From: Nocardioides sp. YR527
GTDB lineage: Bacteria > Actinomycetota > Actinomycetes > Propionibacteriales > Nocardioidaceae
Direction of reading: 5' to 3'
NCBI RefSeq assembly: GCF_900101045.1
Contig: NZ_FNFN01000003.1
Span: 558,001 to 622,000 of the forward strand
Length of the DNA: 64,000 bases
The notes below the pieces were generated by a model. That model worked only from the letters and a program-made list of their open reading frames with translations, did not search any database and was not told the DNA's origin. Every line of letters starts with the position of its first letter. Within the stretch, counting starts at the first letter, position 1. The translations under genes and the position numbers were made by a program. Positions 29,028 through 38,700 of this stretch are shown here, in pieces.

Positions 29028-30791
29028 ATGGAAACCACTGCGCGAAACCGCACAATCGGCGGGATCGTCATAGGCGCGATCATTCTGATCCTGCTTCTCG
29101 TCTTGTTCTCTTGCACCGTGAACAGCGACCCGGAGAGCTCGCCGACGAAGGATCCGACAACGGGGGAGTCCTCGCTCCCCAGCGATCCTGACACTCTCGA
29201 GCCCGACGACAAGCCGTCGGAGAAGGACTCCGACGAGCCGGAGGTCGTCGACGATGACATCGTCCCGGCCGCCAACACCGGTGTGACCTTCATCCCCGCG
29301 GGCAACGTCCCCTCGGGGAACACGCCGACCTGTGAGCTCGACCCGAGCGCCTGCGAGGACACTCGTCCGCCGGGTGCCGGTGTGGACATCTGCGAGATCC
29401 GCCCGGACCTGACCCAGTGCCAGGAGCCGACTCCGCCGACCACCCCGCCGACGACTCCGCCGACGACGCCGCCCACGGAGGAGCCCACCGAGTGTGAGCT
29501 GTTCCCCTGGCTGCCGCAGTGTGACGACGGTGGCGAGGAGCCGGGTGAGGACGAGAACGCACCCGACCCGGTCACGATCGCCGGCTGCAACGTTCTGAGC
29601 AACACCTCCGTGAAGATCGACTGGTCTGAGGCGCAGGACAAGAGCGGGATCTCCCACTACACGGTGACCTCGCGTCCCAACGCCGGTGACCCCGGCGACA
29701 CCGACAGGACCTCGGCGACCTTCGACAACCTCGACGCGGGCCGTACCTACCGGTTCACGGTCACCGCGACCGACAAGGCCGGCAACGAGTCCGACGACAG
29801 CAACGAGGTCGAGTGCGTCATGGACGTGACGGCGCCTGAGGTGCCTGAGGACCTGACCGTTGAAGCGGGCGACCCCAGCGACAGCACGCTCAACGTGAGC
29901 TGGTCCGACTCCGAGGACAACGAGAACGGCGTCGACGACGTCACCTACAACCTCTACCGCGATGGCGAGCTCATTGCGGCCGGCAATAACACCTCCTTTG
30001 AGGACACCGGGCTGAAGGCCGGCACGGAGTACACCTACTCCGTGCAGGCCGTGGACGGTGCCGGCAACGAGTCCGCGCGCTCCGCCGGGGTCTCGGGCAC
30101 GACCACGAAGATCGCGCCGACGGTCCCGACCGGTCTCGACGCGAGCAACGAGGGCCCGTTCGGCTTCGACCTCGCATGGAACCCGTCGACGGACGAGGAC
30201 GGTGTCACGCCGGCCGCGGAGATCGACTACCGGGTCAGCGTCACCGGTGGGGTGTGCGTCGGTGGCACGACCACTGGCGAGACCACGCTCCGGGTGACCT
30301 GCATCCTCCTGTGGGACACGGTGAGGGTCACGGTGACCGCGATCGACGGTGACGGCAACGAGTCGGCCCCGAGCCGCGTGCTGACGGTGAACTCCGACGG
30401 CAGCGAGGCCAGGGAGCTCAAGGGCAACACCGCGCTCCGCCCGAACGCCCCGGGTGAGGACGAGTCCGACGCTCCGGCCGACAAGCCGGGCTCGCCGGAG
30501 GCCCCGGCCGAGGACGCTCCTGCCGAGGAGCAGCCGACCGAGGAGAACTCGCCGCTGCTGCCGGGTCTGGACGACATCCTTCCGGGTGGCGAGGACACCG
30601 CTGAGGCTCCTGCGGAGGAGCCGGCGGAGCCCGAGGCGACCCCGAGCGAGTCGGAGAGCCCGGCCGCGCGGCCGACGACCGAGGAGCCTGCGGACGAGGC
30701 GACCGAGGACGCTCCGGCCGAGGAGGACGAGGGCGGTCTGCTGGAGAACATCGGTGACGCGCTGACCAGCGCCGTGGCCGCAGTGTTCTAG
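29028..30791 (+). CDS. Surface-anchored fibronectin type III protein
   Basis: This is a 587-residue protein with an N-terminal membrane segment at about 11-28 ending LVLFSC; this may be an uncleaved anchor or an atypical lipobox, since Phe at -2 is unusual. Residues 30-185 are an acidic Pro/Thr linker with four TTPP units. Three fibronectin type III domains follow, at about 186-265, 268-355 and 362-447 (for example WSEAQDKSGISHYTV, TAPEVPEDLTVEA). The last 140 residues are a Glu/Ala/Pro-rich tail ending in an amphipathic stretch. Such proteins bind carbohydrates or partner proteins outside the cell. The ribosome site GGGAGGG is weakly spaced. The 189-base upstream gap is AT-rich and contains GTAAAGCGATT. 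Confidence 0.8.
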   Translation: METTARNRTIGGIVIGAIILILLLVLFSCTVNSDPESSPTKDPTTGESSLPSDPDTLEPDDKPSEKDSDEPEVVDDDIVPAANTGVTFIPAGNVPSGNTPTCELDPSACEDTRPPGAGVDICEIRPDLTQCQEPTPPTTPPTTPPTTPPTEEPTECELFPWLPQCDDGGEEPGEDENAPDPVTIAGCNVLSNTSVKIDWSEAQDKSGISHYTVTSRPNAGDPGDTDRTSATFDNLDAGRTYRFTVTATDKAGNESDDSNEVECVMDVTAPEVPEDLTVEAGDPSDSTLNVSWSDSEDNENGVDDVTYNLYRDGELIAAGNNTSFEDTGLKAGTEYTYSVQAVDGAGNESARSAGVSGTTTKIAPTVPTGLDASNEGPFGFDLAWNPSTDEDGVTPAAEIDYRVSVTGGVCVGGTTTGETTLRVTCILLWDTVRVTVTAIDGDGNESAPSRVLTVNSDGSEARELKGNTALRPNAPGEDESDAPADKPGSPEAPAEDAPAEEQPTEENSPLLPGLDDILPGGEDTAEAPAEEPAEPEATPSESESPAARPTTEEPADEATEDAPAEEDEGGLLENIGDALTSAVAAVF

Positions 30792-30809
30792 TCGATCACA
30801 CGCCGAGAA

Positions 30810-30847
30810 ACAGGGCGGGGAGAGCCGAGAGGCTCTCCCCGCCCTGT
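30810..30847 (+). terminator. Hairpin after the fibronectin gene
   Basis: Perfect 17-bp arms ACAGGGCGGGGAGAGCC and GGCTCTCCCCGCCCTGT flank the loop GAGA, 18 bases after the stop codon. There is no T run. Confidence 0.8.
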
Positions 30848-30877
30848 CGCATCCCGGGAAGGTCGCGAGCCCGCCGA

Positions 30878-30967
30878 ATGCTCACCGAGGTAGCTCGGCG
30901 AACTCGCACTGACTTCGTGGAGTTCGCCGAAAGAAGCGACCCTTCACCGAGGTACCTCGGTGAGCAT
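30878..30967. repeat. Large nested inverted repeat in a gene-free stretch
   Basis: Outer arms ATGCTCACCGAGGTA (30878-30892) and TACCTCGGTGAGCAT (30953-30967) are perfect complements. Inner arms TCGGCGAACTC (30895-30905) and GAGTTCGCCGA (30920-30930) form a second stem. ACCGAGGTACCTCGGT (30946-30961) is itself a 16-nt palindrome. The whole 30848-31218 stretch has no convincing gene; short frames on both strands lack ribosome sites. It could be a structured RNA, a terminator complex or a mobile palindrome. Confidence 0.6.
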
Positions 30968-31153
30968 CCGGGTCCGCCCGGGCGCAAACGCCCCAAAACC
31001 AAGGAGTCGGATGCCCAGCGCCCCCCACAAGCCCTGGACATCCGACGATCTTGGGTGACCGACACTAGTGTGCGTCAACCGTGGGCACAGGTTAGGCACA
31101 GAAACGCCCGTAGATCCAGATAGTTAAGACGAAATTCATGAACTTCCTGTGCG

Positions 31154-31173
31154 GATTCGAACAGATTCGAACA
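31154..31173. promoter_or_regulatory. Tandem 10-bp repeat upstream of the FCD/GntR gene
   Basis: GATTCGAACA occurs twice in a row, 46 bases before the regulator start. It lies between two halves of a 9-bp inverted repeat, GATCCAGAT (31113-31121) and ATCTGGATC (31191-31199). Either could be the operator of the regulator; the assignment is inferred. Confidence 0.45.
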
Positions 31174-31218
31174 GTTCCGGCCGCCGAATCATCTGGATCC
31201 ATACATTAGGATTTCGGT

Positions 31219-31950
31219 GTGCGTGTGATGACCTCCCGAGCTCGCGCGGCCATCTTCGCCCCGATCGGCGACGAGGGCCGGGCCGCGCGCGTCGAGAATC
31301 GGCTCGCGGAGGCGATCCGCTCGGGCGTTCTCGCGCACGGCGAGCGGCTCCCCAGCGAACCCGAGCTCGCCCAGATGCTCGGCGTCGCGACGGTCACCGC
31401 CCGGGAGGCGTTGGTCGCGCTGCGCGCCAAGGGCCTGGTCGTGACGACCCGGGGGCGGGGCGGTGGCTCGTTCGTACGTGCCCCCGAGAGCGGCGACCTC
31501 GTCGAGGACCGGCTCGCCGCGATGTCGCGGGTCGAGCTGCGAGACCGGGCGACGGTCTACCTGGTGGTGCTCACCGGCTGTGCGGAGATCGCGGCGGAGC
31601 GTACGGACCCCGACGAGGTCGAGGACCTCCGTGACCTGCTGATCCCGCTCAACGTCAGCGACGTGGCCCGCTGGCGCAGCGCCGACAGCGAGCTCTACCT
31701 GTCGGTGGCCGCGTTGACCCAGTCGGCCCGGATGACGCGAGAGGTGGTGCGCCAGGAGGCCGACTTCGGCGCGCTGCTCCGGATCCCGCTCAACGAGCCG
31801 GGCTTCCGGGAGGCCACGGCGACCCGCCACCAGGAGCTTGTCGAAGCCCTCGCAGCAGGAGATGCTGTCAGGGCACGGGAGAGCGTACGCGAGCACGTCG
31901 CCCACTCCCTTGAACGCTTGGCCGAGATCCATGAGGCGGTGCGACGATGA
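31219..31950 (+). CDS. FCD-domain GntR-family transcriptional regulator
   Basis: This 243-residue regulator has a winged-helix domain at about 12-85 with LPSEPELAQMLGVATVTAREAL, and a helical FCD effector domain at about 100-230 with conserved His and Asp residues (RHQELVEALAAGD). FCD proteins usually bind organic acids with a metal ion. It starts with GTG, with TAGGAT (31207-31212) six bases before it, so the mRNA is probably leaderless. Its stop overlaps the next start as ATGA. Confidence 0.88.
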   Translation: MRVMTSRARAAIFAPIGDEGRAARVENRLAEAIRSGVLAHGERLPSEPELAQMLGVATVTAREALVALRAKGLVVTTRGRGGGSFVRAPESGDLVEDRLAAMSRVELRDRATVYLVVLTGCAEIAAERTDPDEVEDLRDLLIPLNVSDVARWRSADSELYLSVAALTQSARMTREVVRQEADFGALLRIPLNEPGFREATATRHQELVEALAAGDAVRARESVREHVAHSLERLAEIHEAVRR

Positions 31951-32606
31951 CGAAGACCATGACTCCCATCGACTGTGTGACGCAGGTCGAGCAGCATTTC
32001 GGGCCGATCGTGACCGAGCTCGAGCGCGTACGCAGCGAGGTGGCCGCCCTCTTCGAGGCCGGCCCGGTCACCACCGCATCCCTGCGAGAGCGGCTCGAGC
32101 CCGGCTCGCTGGAGTTCCTGCGCAACCCCAACCTCATCGGTGGCGGCTTCGTCGTGGCGCCGGGTGTGCTCACCGACCGCCGGCTCTACCTCGTCTGGTG
32201 GCAGGGCGAGGAGCGTGACTTCCTCGGCGACGCCGATGCGCCGGGCACCGGCGAGGCGATCGACTACACCCGCCAGCCCTGGTACCGCACCCCGGAGCGC
32301 ACGGGTGAGCTGACCCTCGTCGGGCCGTACGTCGACTTCGTCTGCACCGACGAGTACGTCATGACCACGACGATGCCGGTCTATGTCGGCGGCCGCATGG
32401 TCGGCGTCGCCGGGGCCGACACCCTGGTCGAGACGCTCGAGACGATGCTGCTGCCGGGGCTGCGCGAGGCCGGCGCGACGCTGGTCAACGGCCACGGCAA
32501 GGCGATCGTCTCGGCCGACCCGCAGCTGGCCACTGGTTCCCCGCTCACCACGGCCCGCGACATGATCCCGTGCCGGGGCCTGCCGCTCTCGGTCGCCCTC
32601 TCCTAG
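31947..32606 (+). CDS. Free-standing Cache/PDC-like sensor protein
   Basis: This is a 219-residue protein without signal peptide or membrane span. It resembles the PDC/Cache ligand-binding fold of chemoreceptors: GGGFVVAPGVLTDRRLYLVWW, then YTRQPWYRTPERTGELTLVGPYVD shortened here in sense, and MPVYVGGRMVGVAGADTLVET in the same way. The WY(R/x)xP element and the GVAGxD strand are Cache-like. Normally such domains face outward on membrane receptors. Here one is cytoplasmic and translationally coupled (ATGA) to an FCD regulator, so it may bind the same ligand. Its TAG stop shares CTAG with the convergent transporter. Confidence 0.65.
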   Translation: MTKTMTPIDCVTQVEQHFGPIVTELERVRSEVAALFEAGPVTTASLRERLEPGSLEFLRNPNLIGGGFVVAPGVLTDRRLYLVWWQGEERDFLGDADAPGTGEAIDYTRQPWYRTPERTGELTLVGPYVDFVCTDEYVMTTTMPVYVGGRMVGVAGADTLVETLETMLLPGLREAGATLVNGHGKAIVSADPQLATGSPLTTARDMIPCRGLPLSVALS

Positions 32607-34072
32607 GCGGGCGGCTTCGCCAGGTGGCGCGGGGTGGTGAAGAAGAGCACCGCCACGAAGCCGACCACCAGCGCGATCGCCGGAAGCAGGGTCGCCTGGG
32701 CCATCGCCCGGGAGAACTGCTCGGCGACCTCCGCGGGCATCTGGGCGCCGGCGCCGCCGGTCTCCGCGCTCGCGTCCAGCCCGTTGGCCGCGATGCGCGC
32801 GTCCATGAGTACCGCGATGGCTGCGGAGCCGACCACCGAGCCGACGGTCCTGGTGGCGTTGTAGACGCCCGCCCCGGCTCCGGCCTGGCGGGGCGGCAGG
32901 TTGCGGGTGGCGGCCGCCGCGAGCGGCGCCCACACGAACGCCATCCCGAGCCCGAGCACACCCATCGGCACGAGGATCTCCCAGACCTCCGAGTCCGGGG
33001 TCATCGGCCGGGTGGCCCAGAAGATCGCCACGGCGCAGCAGAAGAAGCCGAAGCTGGTGAGCCAGCGGGGGTGGACCTTGTCGTTGATCCTGCCGACGAC
33101 CGGAGCGAGCACCAGCGAGACCACGGCCATCGGCACCATCAGCAGCGAGGCCTCGAGCGCGTCGTAGCCGCGGACGATCTGCGCGTACAACATCAGGGGG
33201 AAGCCCATCGTCGTGGCCGCCATCCCCATGCAGGTGATCGCGATGTTGGCGACCGAGAAGTTGCGGTCACTGAAGAGGCTCAGGGGCAGCAGCGGCTCCC
33301 GCTTGTTGCGCGCCTCCCAGAGCACGAACAGGCCCAGCATGACGACTCCGCCGCCCACCAGCGCCCAGATCAGCGCGTCCCAGCCCCGCTGCTCGCCGTC
33401 CTGCAGGCCGAAGACGAGGCAGAACATGCCGATCCCGCTCAGCGCGACACCCAGCCAGTCGAACACGTGCGAGTGGGTCGGCAGCAGCGGCACCAGCCGC
33501 CAGTTGAGGACGAACGCCACGACGCCCACCGGGACGTTGATGAAGAAGATCCACTCCCAGCCGCCGAGATCGACGAGGATGCCGCCGAGGATCGGACCGA
33601 CGAGGGTCGCGACGCCGGCCGTGGCGCCCCACAGCGCCATCGCCGCGCCGCGGCGATCCGCCGGGAAGATCCGGGTGATCACCGCCATCGTCTGCGGCGT
33701 CATCATGGACGCGCCCACGCCCTGCACGGCGCGGGCGGCGATCAGCATCGTGATGCTGCCCGAGAGGCCGCACCACAGCGAGGCGAGCGTGAAGATCGCC
33801 AGGCCGCCCAGGTAGAGCCACTTCGGCCCGAACCGGTCACCGAGACGGCCCATGATCAGCACCGGGACCGCATAGGTCAGCAGGTAGGCGCTGGTCACCC
33901 ACAGCACCTCGTTGGTGCTCGCATCCAGGTCCCTCATGATGTCCGGCGTCGCGACGGTCACGATCGTCATGTCGACGAGGATCATGAAGAAGCCGATGCA
34001 CAGCGCGGCCAGGCTGCGCCAGGGGTGTTCCACGGTGCTGCCGGCAGTCTGCGACGCCGTCGTCTCGGTCAT
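32603..34072 (-). CDS. DHA2-family MFS drug/solute exporter
   Basis: This 489-residue transporter has about 14 membrane spans. The first helix motif FFMILVDMTIVTVATPDI (the DHA2 D1 motif), motif A GRLGDRFGPKW and motif C-like GPILGGILVD are clear. It belongs to the EmrB/QacA group of proton-driven exporters. ATG at 34072 is preferred; the frame is open further upstream without a good start. It converges on the FCD/Cache pair and may export or import their ligand, but the substrate is not predictable. Confidence 0.85.
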   Translation of the reverse strand: MTETTASQTAGSTVEHPWRSLAALCIGFFMILVDMTIVTVATPDIMRDLDASTNEVLWVTSAYLLTYAVPVLIMGRLGDRFGPKWLYLGGLAIFTLASLWCGLSGSITMLIAARAVQGVGASMMTPQTMAVITRIFPADRRGAAMALWGATAGVATLVGPILGGILVDLGGWEWIFFINVPVGVVAFVLNWRLVPLLPTHSHVFDWLGVALSGIGMFCLVFGLQDGEQRGWDALIWALVGGGVVMLGLFVLWEARNKREPLLPLSLFSDRNFSVANIAITCMGMAATTMGFPLMLYAQIVRGYDALEASLLMVPMAVVSLVLAPVVGRINDKVHPRWLTSFGFFCCAVAIFWATRPMTPDSEVWEILVPMGVLGLGMAFVWAPLAAAATRNLPPRQAGAGAGVYNATRTVGSVVGSAAIAVLMDARIAANGLDASAETGGAGAQMPAEVAEQFSRAMAQATLLPAIALVVGFVAVLFFTTPRHLAKPPA

Positions 34073-34133
34073 GGACACAGTCAACACCCGACCACCGACT
34101 TTCGTGTCGGTGGTCGCGGGCACAATGGTGGGT

Positions 34134-34547
34134 ATGACCCACCAGGACCTGATGGCCGGACCGCCGCCGACCCACCTCCCCGCCGACCCCGCGAACGACG
34201 AGCTGACCGCCGGCACCGAGCCCGCCGAGGTCGTACGCCGCCACCCGGCCTCGCCCGCCGCCTGGGCCGCGCTCGCCCTGGCCGCCAAGGAGGCCGGCGC
34301 CGAGGACGTGACCATCTACGCCTACGCCCGCGTCGGCTACCACCGCTCGCTCGACATGCTGCGCCGCAACGGCTGGAAGGGCCACGGTCCGGTGCCGTGG
34401 GAGCACGAGCCCAACCGCGGCTTCCTGACCAGCCTCGCCCTCCTCGCCGAGCAGGCCAAGGCGATCGGCGAGACCGACGAGTGGGAGCGCTGCAGCGGGT
34501 TCCTGCGCGACAGCAGCCCGACGGCGTACGACACGCTGCTGGGCTGA
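34134..34547 (+). CDS. DUF3151 family protein
   Basis: This 137-residue cytoplasmic protein matches the actinobacterial DUF3151 family, with the core VVRRHPASPAAWAALA, YAYARVGYHRSLDMLRRNGW and PNRGFL. M. tuberculosis Rv0360c is the equivalent and sits between fba and purA in that genome, as here. The function is unknown. CACAAT lies seven bases before the ATG, a weak leaderless pattern. It ends 45 bases before lysS. Confidence 0.85.
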   Translation: MTHQDLMAGPPPTHLPADPANDELTAGTEPAEVVRRHPASPAAWAALALAAKEAGAEDVTIYAYARVGYHRSLDMLRRNGWKGHGPVPWEHEPNRGFLTSLALLAEQAKAIGETDEWERCSGFLRDSSPTAYDTLLG

Positions 34548-34592
34548 TTACCGAATCGCGTCGGACCAGCGATTTCGCCTAGCCTTGCCCCT

Positions 34593-36095
34593 GTGACTGA
34601 GCAGACCACCAACGCGCCCGAACCGGACCTCAACGAGCAGATGATCGTCCGGCGCGAGAAGCGCGAGCGGCTGCTGGCCGAGGGCAAGAAGGCGTACGCC
34701 ATCGAGGTCGGCCGCACGCACACGCTCGCCGAGGTGCGCGAGGCCTACGAGGACAAGCTCGAGGCCGGCGAGGAGACCCAGGACGTGGTCACCGTCGCCG
34801 GTCGGGTCATGTTCGTCCGCAACACCGGCAAGCTCGCCTTCGCGACGCTGCAGGAGGGCGTCGGCACCCGGCTCCAGGTGATGCTCTCGCTCGCCGAGGT
34901 GGGGGAGGAGTCGCTCGCGGAGTGGAAGAGCCTGGTCGACCTCGGTGACCACGTCGCCGTCACCGGCCGGGTGATCTCCTCGCGGCGCGGTGAGCTCTCC
35001 ATCATGGCCTCGAGCTGGGAGATGGCGTCCAAGGCGCTGCGGCCGCTGCCGGTGCTCCACAAGGACCTGTCCGAGGAGGCCCGGGTCCGGCAGCGCTACG
35101 CCGACCTGATCGTGCGCCAGGAGGCGCGCGACATGGTGCGTACGCGCGCGAAGATCACCCAGGCGATCCGCCGCCGCCTGGAGGACGACGGCTACCTCGA
35201 GGTCGAGACGCCGGTTCTGCAGCTCATCCACGGTGGCGCGCACGCGCGGCCGTTCAACACCCACATGAACGCGTTCGACCAGCCGATGACGCTGCGCATC
35301 GCGCTCGAGCTCAACCTCAAGAAGGCGGTCGTCGGCGGCGTCGACAAGGTCTATGAGATCGGCCGGATCTTCCGCAACGAGGGCGTCGACTCCACGCACA
35401 GCCCCGAGTTCACGATGATCGAGGCCTACCAGGCCTACGGCGACCAGTTCACCATCGCCGAGGAGATGCGGCAGATGTATCTCGCCGCCGCCGACGCGGT
35501 CGGCTCCCGCCAGGTGGAGACGGACGCCGGCGTCATCGACCTCGACGGCGAGTGGAAGTGGCTGCCGGTCTACGAGGGTGTCTCCGAGGCCGTCGGCGTC
35601 GAGGTCACCCCCGAGACCGACGTCGACACGCTCAGGGCGCTGGCCGACAAGCACGACGTCGAGCTCGACCCGGCCTGGGACGCGGCCAAGGTCGTCATGG
35701 AGCTGTGCGGCGAGCTGGTGGAGCCCAACCTGATCCAGCCGACGTTCCTCTGCGACTTCCCGGCGATCGCCCAGCCGCTGGCGCGGATCAACGACGAGGA
35801 GCCGGGCAAGGTGCTCGCCTGGGACCTGATCATCGGCGGTGTCGAGCGTGGCACCGGCTTCACGGAGCTGATCGACCCGGTCGTGCAGCGCGACGTGCTC
35901 ACCGCTCAGTCCCTCCTCGCCGCCGGCGGCGACCCCGAGGCGATGCAGCTCGACGAGGACTTCCTGCGGGCGCTGGAGTACGGCGCCCCGCCGATGGGTG
36001 GCCTCGGCCTCGGCCTGGACCGGGCGATCATGCTGTTCACCGGTGCCGGAATCCGCGAAACCATCCTCTTCCCGCTGCTCAAGCCCGAAGCCTGA
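34593..36095 (+). CDS. lysS: Lysyl-tRNA synthetase, class II
   Basis: This 500-residue enzyme charges tRNA-Lys with lysine. It has an OB-fold anticodon domain at about 62-155 and the class II core after that: motif 2 RIFRNEGVDSTHSPEFTM and motif 3 GLGLGLDRAIML. GGAHARPFNTHMNAFD corresponds to the conserved GGAxARPF element. The lysine-pocket region reads VERGTGFTELIDP instead of the common EIANAYSELNDP; actinobacterial enzymes vary here. GTG start with TAGCCT (34580-34585) seven bases before it. Confidence 0.92.
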   Translation: MTEQTTNAPEPDLNEQMIVRREKRERLLAEGKKAYAIEVGRTHTLAEVREAYEDKLEAGEETQDVVTVAGRVMFVRNTGKLAFATLQEGVGTRLQVMLSLAEVGEESLAEWKSLVDLGDHVAVTGRVISSRRGELSIMASSWEMASKALRPLPVLHKDLSEEARVRQRYADLIVRQEARDMVRTRAKITQAIRRRLEDDGYLEVETPVLQLIHGGAHARPFNTHMNAFDQPMTLRIALELNLKKAVVGGVDKVYEIGRIFRNEGVDSTHSPEFTMIEAYQAYGDQFTIAEEMRQMYLAAADAVGSRQVETDAGVIDLDGEWKWLPVYEGVSEAVGVEVTPETDVDTLRALADKHDVELDPAWDAAKVVMELCGELVEPNLIQPTFLCDFPAIAQPLARINDEEPGKVLAWDLIIGGVERGTGFTELIDPVVQRDVLTAQSLLAAGGDPEAMQLDEDFLRALEYGAPPMGGLGLGLDRAIMLFTGAGIRETILFPLLKPEA

Positions 36096-36101
36096 TCGGC
36101 C

Positions 36102-36153
36102 CCCCGCTGGTCGACACCCGCTCGCTGGCGCTCGCGGGGCTCGACCAGCGGGG
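36102..36153. repeat. Intergenic palindrome after lysS
   Basis: Arms CCCCGCTGGTCGA (36102-36114) and TCGACCAGCGGGG (36141-36153) are perfect complements around a 26-nt GCTCGCTGGCGCTCGC-containing loop. It lies seven bases after the lysS stop and just before the -10 of the next gene. GGTCGA-type palindromes of this kind are dispersed in many actinobacterial genomes; it may serve as the lysS terminator. Confidence 0.6.
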
Positions 36154-36168
36154 CCTAAAGTGCCAGGT

Positions 36169-37149
36169 ATGGAGAACGGCCGGTCGCAGACGCTGATGAC
36201 CGCGCTCGGGTTCGACCCGGACGCGGCGCAGCTCTACAGCCGCCTGCTCCCTCTCAACGGGTGGCCGTTCGTGGTCGTCGCGGCGACGCTGTCGACCTCC
36301 GAGGACGAGCTGCTGGAGGAGGCCGCGCCGCTGGTCGAGAGCGGTGTCGTCTCCATCGGGGAGACCTTGACCGTGCTGAGCCCGCCGGCAGTGGTCGCCC
36401 ACATGCTGGAGCGGGCCGCGACCAGGGCCCAGGACGCCCACGACCATCTGCTCAAGATCTCCCAGTCGGTTCCGTACGTCGCAGGCACCGCCGCCCGGCT
36501 CCCGGCCCCGATCGGCGAGGAGCACCCGATCGAGGGTGAGGTGATCGCGACCGAGTTCACGCCGGAGACCTTCGAGCGGCTGGTCTCGGCAACATCGGGC
36601 GACATGATGTGGCTGCGCCCGGCGGTGACCGTGCATCCCTCGGAGATGCGGTTCATCTCGGTCATCGAGTCGACGATCAAGTCGGGTCGCCGGTGCCGTG
36701 GCATCTACCCGGTGGCGGCTCTGAAGCACTCACCCGAGGTGCTGCGGATGCGGGTCGAGATCGGTGAGGAGATCCGGATCCTGCCGCGCGTCGGCACCCA
36801 CCTGATGGTGGTCGGCAGCACCCACGCGATGTTCCCGGACCCGCTCGGCCCGGTGGAGCAGCCGATCATCAACGTACGCCAGCGAGGCATCGTGGAGGTC
36901 GTCACCAGCTACTTCGAGGAGCTGTGGCGCCGTGCCCTTCCGGCGGCCGAGCTGGAGGACCTGCCGAACGCCGAGCGCCGCCTGTTGCTCGCCGAGCTGG
37001 CCAGCGGAGCCCAGGACGAGCAGATCGCGCGGAGGCTCGGGGTCTCGCTGCGTACGGTCCGGCGACGGGTCGCCGAACTGCTCGAGGAGCTCGGTGCGAC
37101 CTCACGGTTCGAGGCCGGTGTGGAGGCCGCACGGCGAGCCTGGCTGTGA
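36169..37149 (+). CDS. LuxR-type HTH transcriptional regulator
   Basis: This 326-residue protein has a C-terminal HTH at about 265-320: RRLLLAELASGAQDEQIARR, then SLRTVRRRVAELLEELGATSRFEA in sense. This is a LuxR/NarL-like DNA-binding domain. The N-terminal half has a TrmB/phospholipase-D-like sensor arrangement found in actinobacterial regulators. TAAAGT (36156-36161) is seven bases before the ATG, a leaderless pattern. It precedes purA but a terminator separates them. Confidence 0.82.
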   Translation: MENGRSQTLMTALGFDPDAAQLYSRLLPLNGWPFVVVAATLSTSEDELLEEAAPLVESGVVSIGETLTVLSPPAVVAHMLERAATRAQDAHDHLLKISQSVPYVAGTAARLPAPIGEEHPIEGEVIATEFTPETFERLVSATSGDMMWLRPAVTVHPSEMRFISVIESTIKSGRRCRGIYPVAALKHSPEVLRMRVEIGEEIRILPRVGTHLMVVGSTHAMFPDPLGPVEQPIINVRQRGIVEVVTSYFEELWRRALPAAELEDLPNAERRLLLAELASGAQDEQIARRLGVSLRTVRRRVAELLEELGATSRFEAGVEAARRAWL

Positions 37150-37185
37150 CGTACGCGCTCGAATTTGCTAGCGTGTGGTCGCAAG

Positions 37186-37217
37186 AGCCCTGGTCTTGCC
37201 AGGGTTTCTTTGCTTTT
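37186..37217 (+). terminator. Intrinsic terminator with T-rich tail
   Basis: AGCCCTGG and CCAGGGTT pair around TCTTG, followed by TTCTTTGCTTTT. This is the only classic stem plus T-rich tail noticed in the window. It lies 36 bases after the LuxR-type gene and about 80 bases before purA. TAGCGT at 37169-37174 just upstream could be a -10, which would make this the end of a short leader RNA for purA. Confidence 0.7.
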
Positions 37218-37244
37218 CACACACCCTAGATAATGGTGCGTTGA

Positions 37245-38594
<1,350 letters not shown>

Positions 38595-38595
38595 G

Positions 38596-38641
38596 GTTGT
38601 GAAGCTGAGAGTGACCTATAGGTCACTCTCAGCTTCACAAC
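38596..38641 (+). terminator. Perfect 46-nt palindrome after purA
   Basis: The sequence starts GTTGTGAAGCTGAGAGTGAC and reads identically on both strands, with 23-bp arms meeting at CTATAG. It begins one base after the purA stop. It is a very stable terminator hairpin, without a T run. Confidence 0.82.
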
Positions 38642-38700
38642 TCCTGGTTATCCACAACCTCCACCATTTGCCGTTGCCTTGCGGGGCCGTCTGAGTTGCC

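Noticed and set aside
29028..30791. A lipoprotein call for the fibronectin protein from LFSC
   Set aside because: Phe at the -2 position is atypical and the hydrophobic segment could equally be an uncleaved anchor, so it is left open.
30796..31123. Short frames on both strands in the gap after the fibronectin gene
   Set aside because: They run through the palindromes, have no ribosome site and no recognisable composition; the DNA is better explained as structured intergenic sequence.
38648..38656. A perfect DnaA box (TTATCCACA) after purA
   Set aside because: It is a single box without a cluster, AT-rich unwinding region or dnaA/dnaN neighbours, so it does not support an origin. It may be chance or a DnaA control site.
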